Source: Roseiarcus sp963742305 (GTDB lineage: Bacteria > Pseudomonadota > Alphaproteobacteria > Rhizobiales > Beijerinckiaceae). Taken from it: DNA of 64,000 nt. Of this stretch, positions 25,311 to 33,743 are shown piece by piece. Under the pieces are notes generated by a model, which saw nothing but the letters and a program-made list of their open reading frames with translations, was not told the origin of the DNA and searched no databases. The DNA is taken from positions 38,144 through 102,143 of the forward strand of contig CAVULN010000037.1 in the NCBI GenBank assembly GCA_963742305.1, given 5' to 3'. Numbering within the stretch: the first letter of the stretch is position 1; every line of letters starts with the position of its first letter. Made by a program: the position numbers and the translations under genes.

Positions 25311-25393
25311 ACCCCGGCGCGCTCTTCCCGCGCGCCTTTCCCGCTCGGACGGACCCGGCAGCGGTCCAATAGGCTCGCCAACGATGGGTCCCC

Positions 25394-25681
25394 TCAGCGT
25401 GAAAGCCCGGCCGCGTCTGGCGGGAGCGGCAGAAACGTCGCCGGCCGGTCCTTGCCGGCCGCGAACGGCAGCGGGATCCACTGAATCGCACGCCCGGTTT
25501 CGTGATAGAGGAGCCAGCTCTGCCCGGTCGCCGTGTCGAGCAGCAGCGCCTCGGGAAACGTCTGAGCCTGCGACGCGGGAACCGCGACCATCTGATAGCG
25601 CCCGGCTCGCGGCTCCTCCCCGCGCGCGCCTCCGGTCATCGTGACAAGCACAGCGAGCAGCGCAGCGACCGTTTTCAGCAT
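25394..25681 (-). CDS. Small secreted hypothetical protein
   Basis: This 95-aa protein has a clear signal peptide (MLKTVAALLAVLVTMTGGARG) and a short mature domain reading RYQMVAVPASQ, LLLDTATGQSWLLYH and WIPLPF. That pattern is seen in small alphaproteobacterial periplasmic proteins of unknown role. It has no neighbours in an obvious operon, and no function is assigned. Confidence 0.65.
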   Translation of the reverse strand: MLKTVAALLAVLVTMTGGARGEEPRAGRYQMVAVPASQAQTFPEALLLDTATGQSWLLYHETGRAIQWIPLPFAAGKDRPATFLPLPPDAAGLSR

Positions 25682-25804
25682 GAGCGGGTCCCTCCAGCCA
25701 CGCCCGTTTGCCGGGCGCCGCAGACTTCCTACCCGCTTTGCAAGCTCAGGCTCAATCTCCAGCGACCGGCTTGCCGGGCGCCGGCCCTAAGTCTCGCGGG
25801 CGTT

Positions 25805-26683
25805 TCACGCGCCGCGCCCCTCTCCCGCCTCGGCCAGCGCCGCAAGCCCCTCGCGGTAGGTCGGATAGGCGGGCGCATATCCGAGCGTGGTCTTGGCTTT
25901 GGCGATCGAGACTCGTTTATTGTCCGCGTAGAACTCGCGCGCCATCGGCGAGAGCCGCGCCGCCTCGAACGGCTCCTCGGGCGGGGGCTCGACGCCGAGG
26001 AGCGCCGCCGCGAAGGCCATGACGTCCTGGGGCGGGGCGGGCGTCCCGTCGGCGACGTTCCAGATCTGCCCCTCGAGTTCGCGGGTGAGCGCGAGGCTCG
26101 AGATCTGGGCGATGTCGTCGACATGGACACGGTTGAACACCTGCCCGGGCTTGACGATTCGGCGCGCTTCGCCCCGGCGCAGATTGACCAGCGCATTGCG
26201 GGCAGGCCCATAGATACCCGCGAGGCGCAGAATGTCCGCCTGCGCGCCCCGCGCCCTGGCTGCCGCCGTCCAGTCCGCCTCGTCCTTGAGGCGCGCGAGA
26301 CCGCGCGCGGTACGGGTCAAGGTCGCGCTCGCTTCATCCACCCAGGCGCCGGCGTGATCGCCATAGACGCCGATGGTCGAATAGACGACGATGCGCTGAA
26401 GCGCCGGCGCGGCGGCGATGGCGGCGCCGAAGCGATCCAGGATCGCGCCGGCCTGGGCGCGCGGCGGGATGGAGACGACGACCGCCTCGGCCCTCTTCAG
26501 CGCCCGCTCAAGCCCGGGGTCTGCGTCCGCGCCGTCAAATCGGTAAGCCTCGACGCCTGCCCCGCGCAGCGCGGCGACGCTCTCCGGGGCGCGCGCGGTT
26601 CCGCTCGCCTCGATCCACGGCTCGCGCTCGATAAGCCGCCGGGCGCAATAGCCGACGCCGAAGAAGAACACCCTCAGAGCCAC
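25805..26683 (-). CDS. Atypical NAD(P)-dependent epimerase/SDR protein
   Basis: This 292-aa extended-SDR-like protein starts at GTG 26683 with VFFFGVGYCARRL, a modified dinucleotide motif. The epimerase core includes IVVYSTIGVYGDHAGAWVDE and GIYGPARNALVNL, where the canonical YxxxK is not evident. It resembles the YeeZ-like SDR family often annotated as NAD-dependent epimerases. Substrate unknown. No operon partner; the pyruvate dehydrogenase E3 gene ends 149 bp away, with nothing recognised in that gap. Confidence 0.8.
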   Translation of the reverse strand: MALRVFFFGVGYCARRLIEREPWIEASGTARAPESVAALRGAGVEAYRFDGADADPGLERALKRAEAVVVSIPPRAQAGAILDRFGAAIAAAPALQRIVVYSTIGVYGDHAGAWVDEASATLTRTARGLARLKDEADWTAAARARGAQADILRLAGIYGPARNALVNLRRGEARRIVKPGQVFNRVHVDDIAQISSLALTRELEGQIWNVADGTPAPPQDVMAFAAALLGVEPPPEEPFEAARLSPMAREFYADNKRVSIAKAKTTLGYAPAYPTYREGLAALAEAGEGRGA

Positions 26684-26832
26684 GCTGCCCTTCCTTACTC
26701 GGCGGCTGCATCCGCGTCGCGCTCAAGGCGCGACTCGCGCCCAACTTCGCAGGGGCGGCGCTCCTGGATGCGGCGAGCCAAACCGGGCGGCGCACAGCCG
26801 GACCGCGCGCTCGGCCAAGCGCGATCCCCAGC

Positions 26833-28620
26833 CTATTTCTTCTTCGGCATGTAGAGGTCGGTGAGGGTTCCGGCGAAGGCCTCGGCCGACATGGCGAAGG
26901 TTTCCGACAGCGTCGGGTGGGGATGGATGGTGAGGCCGATGTCTTCGGCTTCCGCGCCCATCTCGATCGCCAGCGCCGCCTCGGAGATGAGGTCGCCGGC
27001 GTTCGGCCCGACGATGCCGCAGCCGATGAGCCGCCCTGTCCCTTCATCCCAAAGGGTCTTGGTCAGGCCCTCGTCCCGGCCCAGCGACAAGGACCGCCCG
27101 CTCGCCGCCCAGGGGAAGACGGCCTTGCCGTATTGGATCCCCTTGGCCTTGAGCTCGGTCTCTGTCGCGCCCACCCAGGCGACCTCCGGATCGGTGTAAG
27201 CGACCGACGGGATCGCCTTGGCGTCAAAGGAGGATTTGTGCCCGCTCGCGACCTCGGCCGCGACCTTGCCCTCGTGCGTGCCCTTATGCGCGAGCATCGG
27301 CTGGCCGACGATGTCGCCAATCGCGAAAATGTGCGGCACGTTGGTGCGCATCTGCCGGTCGACCGGGATGAAGCCCCGTTCGTCGGCGGCGACGCCCGCC
27401 GCCGCGGCGCCGATCAGCGCCCCGTTGGGACGCCGGCCGACCGAGACCAGCATGGCGTCGAACGTCTCGGTCTTCGCGCCGTCCGGGCCCTCATAGCTGA
27501 CTTTAAGGCCGTCCGCCTCGGCCTTGACGGCGGTCACTTTCGTCTTGAGCAGGATCTTGTCGTAGAGCCGGCCGATGCGCTTGGCCAAGGGCGTCACGAT
27601 ATCGGGATCGGCCCCCGGCATGAGCTGGTCCATCATCTCGATCACGGCGATCCCCGCGCCCAGCGCCTGATAGACCGTCGCCATCTCGAGCCCGATGATG
27701 CCGCCGCCGAGCACCAGCATCCGCTTGGGGATGAAGCTGAGGTCGAGCGCCGCGGTCGAATCCCAGATGCGCGGATCGGCGGGAATGAATCCCGGCGCGG
27801 CGGGCTCGGAGCCGGCGGCGATGATCGCCTTCGTGAAGCGGATGGTCTTCGCGCCTTCCGCCGTCTCGACCCGCAGGGTGTTGGCCGACGTGAACTTGCC
27901 GTCGCCGGTCACGACCTTGACCTTTCGCTGCCTCGCAAGCCCGCTGAGCCCCGTCGTCAGGCGCTTGACCACGCCTTCCTTCCAGCCGCGGATGGCCGCA
28001 AGATCGAACTGTAGGCTCGCCGAAGCTCACCCCGTGCGAGCCCATCGCCCTGGCCTCGTCGATGACCTTGGCGACATGCAGCAGCGCCTTGGACGGGATG
28101 CAGCCGACATTGAGGCACACGCCGCCGAGGGTCGCGCGCTTCTCGACCAGAACGACGCTCTGCCCGAGATCGGCGGCGCGGAAGGCGGCCGTGTAGCCGC
28201 CGGGGCCTGCGCCCAGAACGAGGATTTCGGCCTCGATGTCCGCCTTCCCGCCTGGGTCGGCGGCGGGCTTCGGCGGCGGGGCCAGCGGGCGACGGCCTTC
28301 GGAGCCGGCTCCTGAATTTCGGCGGCGCTCCTTGCGCCGGCGGCCGGCGGAGCGGCCGCTTTTGGCGCAGCGACTTCCGCCCCGCCCGCGTCCGCATAGG
28401 TTGCGAGCAGGTCGCCCTGGCTCACCTTGTCGCCGATCTTCACGTGGATCGCGCCGATCACGCCATCGCTCGGCGCCGGCACGTCCATCGTCGCCTTGTC
28501 GCTCTCAAGGGTCAGGATCGAGACGTCCTTCTGAACGCGCTGTCCGGGCTGGACAAGGATTTCGATGACCGGCACGTCCTTGAAGTCGCCGATGTCGGGA
28601 AGCCGGATTTCGTTCGCCAT
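26833..28620 (-). pseudogene. lpdA: Dihydrolipoyl dehydrogenase with N-terminal lipoyl domain, two compensating frameshifts
   Basis: This is E3 of pyruvate dehydrogenase. The lipoyl domain is at residues 1-80 (Lys42 in ESDKATMDVP), followed by an Ala/Pro linker. The FAD domain (DIEAEILVLGAGPGGYTAAF) and redox disulfide (GGVCLNVGCIPSKALLHV) lie in a second frame. The remainder (RKVKVVTGDGKF, LVLGGGIIGLEMATVY, TIHPHPTLSE) returns to another frame. One base is missing at the GGG 28287-28289 (CCC on the coding strand) and one is extra near 28009-28014; correcting both gives about 595 aa, the family length. As the gene completes an intact aceE-aceF-lpd operon and would be essential, consensus error is more likely than inactivation. 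Confidence 0.92.
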
Positions 28621-28649
28621 GGCCGTCTGATCTCCCTATCGGACCGCGG

Positions 28650-30272
28650 TCACAGGATCACGCGCCGCATGTCCTCGAGGAGACCTGCCAGATGGCGCAT
28701 GAAGCGCGCGCCCGCCGCGCCGTCGATCACCCGATGGTCGTAGGACAGGCATAGCGGCAGCATCAGGCGCGGCTTGAATTCCTTGCCGTCCCAGACCGGC
28801 GCCATCTTCGAGCGCACCACCCCGAGGATCGCCACTTCGGGCGCGTTGACGATCGGCGAGAACGCCGTGCCTCCGATTCCCCCGAGCGAGGAGATGGTGA
28901 AGGTCGCGCCCTGCATTTCGCCCGGCGCGAGCTTGCCGGCGCGCGCCTTTTCGGAGAGCGCGCCCAGCTCGCGGGCAAGCTGGATGACGCCTTTCTGGTC
29001 GACGTCCTTGACCACCGCGACCACCAGGCCGTCGGGCGTGTCGACGGCGACGCCGATATGCCAGTAGCGGCGCAGAATGAGGGAGTTGCCCGCGGGACTA
29101 AGAGCGGCGTTGAAAGTCGGGAAGGCTTTCAGCGACGCGACCGTGGCGCGCATGAGAAGCGGCAGCAGCGACACGCGATAGGGCTTTGACTTGTCCTTCT
29201 TCGCGTCCTCGTCGAGGGCTTTCCGGAACGCGTCGAGATCGGTGATGTCGGCCTCGTCGCAATGGGTGACATGCGGCACGTTCACCCACGATGCGTGCAG
29301 GCGCGGCCCGGAAATGCGCTTGATGCGCGAGAGCGCAACGGTTTCGACCGGCCCAAATTTGGCGAAGTCAACGGCCGGGATCGCCGGCAGAGCGGCCCCG
29401 CCTCCGCCCGCCGCGGCGCCCGGCGCCGCCAGCGCCGCTTTCACGTCCTCGCGGGTGATGCGGCCTTTCTCGCCCGTCCCCTTGATTTGATTGAGGTCGA
29501 GGCCAAGCTCGCGCGCAAGCCGGCGCACCGCGGGACCAGCGAAGACGCCGGTGAAGTCGGCGAGCGCCGGACTCGCGGCGCCCTTGGGCGGCGCGGGCGG
29601 CAGATCGCGCGGCGCAACGGGCGAGGTTTCGGGAGCCTCGGCCGCGTCCTCCTCTTCCTTCGCCTCCGCTTCGTCCTCCTGGTCCGGCCGGACAGGCGCG
29701 GCCGGGCCTCCGGCGTCGAGCTTGGCGATCACCGAACCCATCGAGACCTTGTCGCCGACCTTGACGGCGATGCTGGCGATTTTGCCGGCCGCCGGCGAGG
29801 GCACGTCCATCGTCGCCTTGTCGCTTTCGAGCGTCACGATCGGCTGCTCGGCCTCGACCGTGTCGCCTTCCTTCACCAGAATCTCGATCACCGGCACGTC
29901 CTTGAAATCGCCGATGTCGGGAATGGCGATGTCGATCTGCTGAGCCTTCGCCGTCGCCGCTTTGGCCGGGGCGGCCGGCGGCGCCGCAGCCTTCGCGGGA
30001 GCGGCCTGAGCCGCGGCCTTCGGCGCCTCGCCCGCCGCCTCGTCGAGGCGCGCGATCAGCGTCCCCATCGACACTTTGTCGCCGACTTTCGCCACGATCT
30101 CCGCCACGCGACCCGCCGCCGGCGAGGGCACGTCCATCGTGGCCTTGTCGCTTTCGAGCGTGATCAGCGATTGATCGACCTTGACGACGTCGCCCGGCTT
30201 GACCAGCACCTCGATGACCGGCACGTCCTTGAAGTCGCCGATATCGGGGACTTTCACGTCGATTTTCGCCAC
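28650..30272 (-). CDS. aceF: Pyruvate dehydrogenase E2, dihydrolipoyllysine acetyltransferase
   Basis: This 540-aa E2 has two tandem lipoyl domains (residues 1-80 with Lys43, about 112-187 with Lys152), Ala/Pro/Glu-rich linkers and a peripheral subunit-binding domain (AGPAVRRLARELGLDLNQIKGTG, about 245-285). The CoA-acyltransferase core ends in LSYDHRVIDGAAGARF, with the catalytic His and Asp. It transfers acetyl groups to CoA in the PDH complex. It lies 45 bp after aceE and 29 bp before lpd, on the same strand. Two lipoyl domains plus one on E3 gives three per set. Confidence 0.96.
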   Translation of the reverse strand: MAKIDVKVPDIGDFKDVPVIEVLVKPGDVVKVDQSLITLESDKATMDVPSPAAGRVAEIVAKVGDKVSMGTLIARLDEAAGEAPKAAAQAAPAKAAAPPAAPAKAATAKAQQIDIAIPDIGDFKDVPVIEILVKEGDTVEAEQPIVTLESDKATMDVPSPAAGKIASIAVKVGDKVSMGSVIAKLDAGGPAAPVRPDQEDEAEAKEEEDAAEAPETSPVAPRDLPPAPPKGAASPALADFTGVFAGPAVRRLARELGLDLNQIKGTGEKGRITREDVKAALAAPGAAAGGGGAALPAIPAVDFAKFGPVETVALSRIKRISGPRLHASWVNVPHVTHCDEADITDLDAFRKALDEDAKKDKSKPYRVSLLPLLMRATVASLKAFPTFNAALSPAGNSLILRRYWHIGVAVDTPDGLVVAVVKDVDQKGVIQLARELGALSEKARAGKLAPGEMQGATFTISSLGGIGGTAFSPIVNAPEVAILGVVRSKMAPVWDGKEFKPRLMLPLCLSYDHRVIDGAAGARFMRHLAGLLEDMRRVIL

Positions 30273-30317
30273 CCGCGCTTCTCCTCCGTGAATTGTTGCT
30301 TAGGGGACGCCGAGCGG

Positions 30318-32981
30318 TCAGCTTCGCGCCGGGTTCGGCCCTTCGGGATCGATGCCGTATTTCGCGATCGCCTCCGTCACGCGCCGGCTGGGCAGCAATT
30401 GTTCGTCGGCCAGCGCCTTCAGGCTGGCGACCGCGACGTGATAGCGGTCGACCTCAAAGAACGAGCGCAGGCGGCGGCGATAGTCCGAGCGTCCGAAGCC
30501 GTCCGTTCCGAGCGCCTTGAAGCGCGCCGGCACGTATGGCCGAATTCCGTCGGGAATCGCTTTCATGTAGTCGGTCGATGCGATGACCGGCCCCTTCCCG
30601 CCCGACAGCGCCCGGGTGATGTAGGGAAGCTTCGGGTCGGCTTCCGGGTGCAGCATGTTCCAGCGCTCGACGTCGAGCCCCTCGCGGCGCAGCTCGGTGA
30701 AGCTGGTGACGCTCCACACCTCGCTGCTCACCCCGTGCTCGGCGGCCAGCATCTCGGCCGCCGCCTCGACCTCGCGCAGGATCGACCCCGCCCCCAACAG
30801 GCGCACGCTCAAAGACGGCTTATCGGCCTTGACCTCGCGCAGCTTGTAGGCGCCCCTGAGGATGCCTTCCTCCGCCCCCTCCGGCAACGCCGGATGCGGG
30901 TAATTCTCGTTCAGCGTCGTGATGTAGTAGTAGACGTCCTCGTTGTTCACGTACATCCGCCGGAGGCCGTCATGGATGATGACGGCGAGCTCGTAGGCGT
31001 AGGTCGGATCGTAGGTCACGCAATTGGGGATGGTCGAGGCCAGAACGTGGCTGTGGCCGTCCTCGTGCTGCAGACCTTCGCCGTTGAGCGTGGTGCGGCC
31101 GGAGGTGCCGCCGATCAGGAAGCCGCGCGTGCGCATGTCGCCCGCGGCCCAGGTCAGATCGCCGACGCGCTGGAAGCCGAACATCGAATAGTAGATGTAG
31201 AAGGGGATCATCGGCACGTTGGAGGTCGAATAGGACGTGCCAGCGGCGATGAAGGAGGCCATCGCGCCAGGCTCGTTGATGCCCTCCTGAAGGATCTGCC
31301 CTTTCGAATCCTCGCGATAGTACATGAGCTGATCGGCGTCCTGCGGCCGGTACAGTTGCCCGACCTGGCTGAAAATCCCGACCTGCCGGAACAGACCCTC
31401 CATGCCGAAGGTGCGGCTCTCGTCAGGGACGATCGGAACCACGCGGGGGCCAATATCCTTGTCGCGCAGGAGCGCGGTCAGCATGCGGACGAAGGCCATG
31501 GTGGTCGAAATCTCGCGCCCTTCCGCGGTCGCCTTGAGCAGCGCGTCGAAGGCCGAAAGCGGGGGAACCGGCAGCGGCTCGACCTTCCGGCGGCGCGACG
31601 GCAGATAGCCGCCGAGCGCCGCGCGGCGCTCATGCAGATATTTGTGCTCCTCGCTGTCTTCCGAGAACCGCAGGAAGGGAATCTTGTCGAGGTCCGCGTC
31701 GGAGACGGGAATGTGGAACCGGTCGCGGAAGGCATGGAGCGCGTCGTGGCCGAGCTTCTTGGCCTGATGGGCGATCATCTGCCCTTCGCCCGCCGCGCCC
31801 ATTCCATAACCCTTGACGGTCTTGGCGAGAATGACGGTCGGCTGTCCCTTGTGATCGACCGCCGCCTTGTAGGCGGCATAGACCTTGATGGGATCGTGCC
31901 CGCCCCGGGTCAGCGCCCAGATTTCGTCATCGCTCCAGTCCTTGACCATTTCGGCCGTCTCGGGGTGGCGGCCGAAGAAGTGCTTGCGAATATAGGCGCC
32001 GTCCTTCGACTTGAAGTCCTGGTATTCGCCGTCGACGCATTCGAACATCAGTTGGCGCAGCTTGCCCGCCGTATCCTTGGCGAGAAGCGCGTCCCAGCCC
32101 GAGCCCCACAGGCACTTGATGACGTTCCAGCCCGCGCCGCGAAAATCGGCCTCGAGCTCCTGCACGATCTTGCCGTTGCCGCGCACCGGCCCGTCGAGCC
32201 GCTGGAGGTTGCAGTTGATGACAAAGATGAGGTTGTCGAGCTTCTCGCGTCCGGCAAGCGAAATCGCGCCGAGCGATTCCGGTTCGTCCATCTCGCCGTC
32301 GCCGCAGAACACCCAGACCTTGCGCGGCGCCGTGTCGGCGAGCCCGCGCCCGTGCAGATAGCGCAGGAACCGGGCCTGATAGATCGCCATCAAGGGTCCG
32401 AGGCCCATCGAGACGGTCGGGAACTGCCAGAAGTCCGGCATGAGCCAGGGGTGCGGATAGGAGGGCACACCCTTGCCGCCGACCTCCTGGCGGAAGTTCA
32501 AGAGCTGCTCTTCGCTGAGACGCCCCTCGACGAAGGCGCGCGCGTAGATGCCGGGCGAGCTATGGCCCTGGAAGTAGATCAGGTCGCCGCCGTGAGCCTC
32601 GTTGCAGGCATGCCAGAAATGCATGAAGCCGGTGTCGTAGAGGGTCGCGGCCGACTGGAAGCTCGCGATATGGCCGCCGAGCTCGGAGGAGTCCTTGTTC
32701 GCCTTGACCACGATCGCGGCGGCGTTCCAGCGCACATATCGGCGTATCTGCTGCTCGATTTTGCGGTCGCCCGGATGCGGCGGCTGGTCTTCAGGGGGGA
32801 TGGTGTTGACGTAAGCGGTGTTCGCGGCGAAGGGCAGCTTGGCGCCCTTGCGCCGCGCGGACGTAACCACCGCGTCCAGGATGTCGTCGACCTTGCCGAT
32901 TCCCTCGAAAGCCTCGACCGAATCGAGGGCGTCCAGCCATTCGTCGGTCTCGTCGGATTGGTCTTTGACCCTGTCGTCCAC
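30318..32981 (-). CDS. aceE: Pyruvate dehydrogenase E1, homodimeric type
   Basis: This 887-aa thiamine-diphosphate enzyme has the same length as E. coli AceE. It shows GHSSPGIYARAFVEGRL, the ThDP motif GDGEMDEPES (about residue 230) followed by NLIFVINCNLQRLDGPV, and the transketolase-like C-terminal half (SRTFGMEGLFRQVGI). The chosen start is GTG 32981 with GGGAGG 9 nt upstream. The frame stays open to 33059, but without a ribosome site and overlapping the divergent leader. First gene of the aceE-aceF-lpd operon; it decarboxylates pyruvate and acetylates E2. Confidence 0.95.
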   Translation of the reverse strand: MDDRVKDQSDETDEWLDALDSVEAFEGIGKVDDILDAVVTSARRKGAKLPFAANTAYVNTIPPEDQPPHPGDRKIEQQIRRYVRWNAAAIVVKANKDSSELGGHIASFQSAATLYDTGFMHFWHACNEAHGGDLIYFQGHSSPGIYARAFVEGRLSEEQLLNFRQEVGGKGVPSYPHPWLMPDFWQFPTVSMGLGPLMAIYQARFLRYLHGRGLADTAPRKVWVFCGDGEMDEPESLGAISLAGREKLDNLIFVINCNLQRLDGPVRGNGKIVQELEADFRGAGWNVIKCLWGSGWDALLAKDTAGKLRQLMFECVDGEYQDFKSKDGAYIRKHFFGRHPETAEMVKDWSDDEIWALTRGGHDPIKVYAAYKAAVDHKGQPTVILAKTVKGYGMGAAGEGQMIAHQAKKLGHDALHAFRDRFHIPVSDADLDKIPFLRFSEDSEEHKYLHERRAALGGYLPSRRRKVEPLPVPPLSAFDALLKATAEGREISTTMAFVRMLTALLRDKDIGPRVVPIVPDESRTFGMEGLFRQVGIFSQVGQLYRPQDADQLMYYREDSKGQILQEGINEPGAMASFIAAGTSYSTSNVPMIPFYIYYSMFGFQRVGDLTWAAGDMRTRGFLIGGTSGRTTLNGEGLQHEDGHSHVLASTIPNCVTYDPTYAYELAVIIHDGLRRMYVNNEDVYYYITTLNENYPHPALPEGAEEGILRGAYKLREVKADKPSLSVRLLGAGSILREVEAAAEMLAAEHGVSSEVWSVTSFTELRREGLDVERWNMLHPEADPKLPYITRALSGGKGPVIASTDYMKAIPDGIRPYVPARFKALGTDGFGRSDYRRRLRSFFEVDRYHVAVASLKALADEQLLPSRRVTEAIAKYGIDPEGPNPARS

Positions 32982-33193
32982 CGCAGCCGTCCTCCCAATC
33001 ACCCATACGAAAGTCGAAGGCGCGAGTTCACTCTTCTCACGCGCCAATGGACTTGGCAATCGCGACTGATCGCGCCGCAGGCATGTCAGGCGCGCATGGA
33101 ACGCGAGCGCGTTGGACGCGCTTTGGCCGCCGCGGTAGAAGGGCGCCGCGCGCGTCCGGTCGGCGGACGCGGGAGCCGCCAGGAGAGCAGGAT

Positions 33194-33550
33194 TTGGCCG
33201 GCGTTACGACTCATGTCCTCGACGTGACCAGGGGCCGGCCGGCGGGGGGCGTCCGGGTGGAGCTTTTCGAGTTCACGGGCGAAGGGGAGCGCAAGCTCGT
33301 CGCATCGGTCGCGACCAACGCGGACGGCCGCACCGGCGAGCCGCTGATGAGCGCGGGCCAAGCGCGCGCGGGCCGGTTCGAGCTTGTCTTCCACGCCGGA
33401 GACTATTTCCGCGGGCTCGGCTCGGAGACAGCCGACCCGCCGTTCCTCGACCTCATCCCGATCCGCTTTGCGGTCGCCGATCCGAAGGCTCATTATCACG
33501 TGCCGCTGATCGTCTCCCCGTGGAGTTATTCGACCTATCGGGGAAGCTGA
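33194..33550 (+). CDS. 5-hydroxyisourate hydrolase (transthyretin-like)
   Basis: This 118-aa protein begins LAGVTTHVLDVTRGRPAGGV and ends in YSTYRGS, the diagnostic C-terminal YRGS of HIU hydrolases. Conserved His and Arg of the active site are in THVLD and the NADGRTGEPL stretch. It converts 5-hydroxyisourate to OHCU in urate breakdown. The start is probably TTG 33194, with AGGAGAG 7 nt upstream. The upstream open frame to 33047 reads as Arg-rich noise and would overlap the aceE leader. No other urate genes are in the window, so it is isolated. Confidence 0.92.
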   Translation: MAGVTTHVLDVTRGRPAGGVRVELFEFTGEGERKLVASVATNADGRTGEPLMSAGQARAGRFELVFHAGDYFRGLGSETADPPFLDLIPIRFAVADPKAHYHVPLIVSPWSYSTYRGS

Positions 33551-33743
33551 GGCTGGCGTCGCTACCCGGCCGCGCGCGCGATCGCCGGGCTGAACGGGCC
33601 TGCGAGCGCGAGCCTGGCGAGCGCGGCGCCCTGCCCTGAAGGGGCTGCCGGGGGGTCTATCGCGTCATTGATCTTGCACTCGGGGTCTGCTCTATTCACG
33701 GCGGCGCAACTAGGCTTTCTTGCTTGCCCGTTCGGGAGGCGCC

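Noticed and set aside
33047..33193. N-terminal extension of 5-hydroxyisourate hydrolase
   Set aside because: Arg-rich, not conserved in the family, and lacking a ribosome site; the TTG at 33194 has AGGAGAG and the right length.
29262..33227. Plus-strand open frame of 1321 codons
   Set aside because: Antisense to aceF and aceE, which have complete family motifs; the long frame is due to high GC at third positions.
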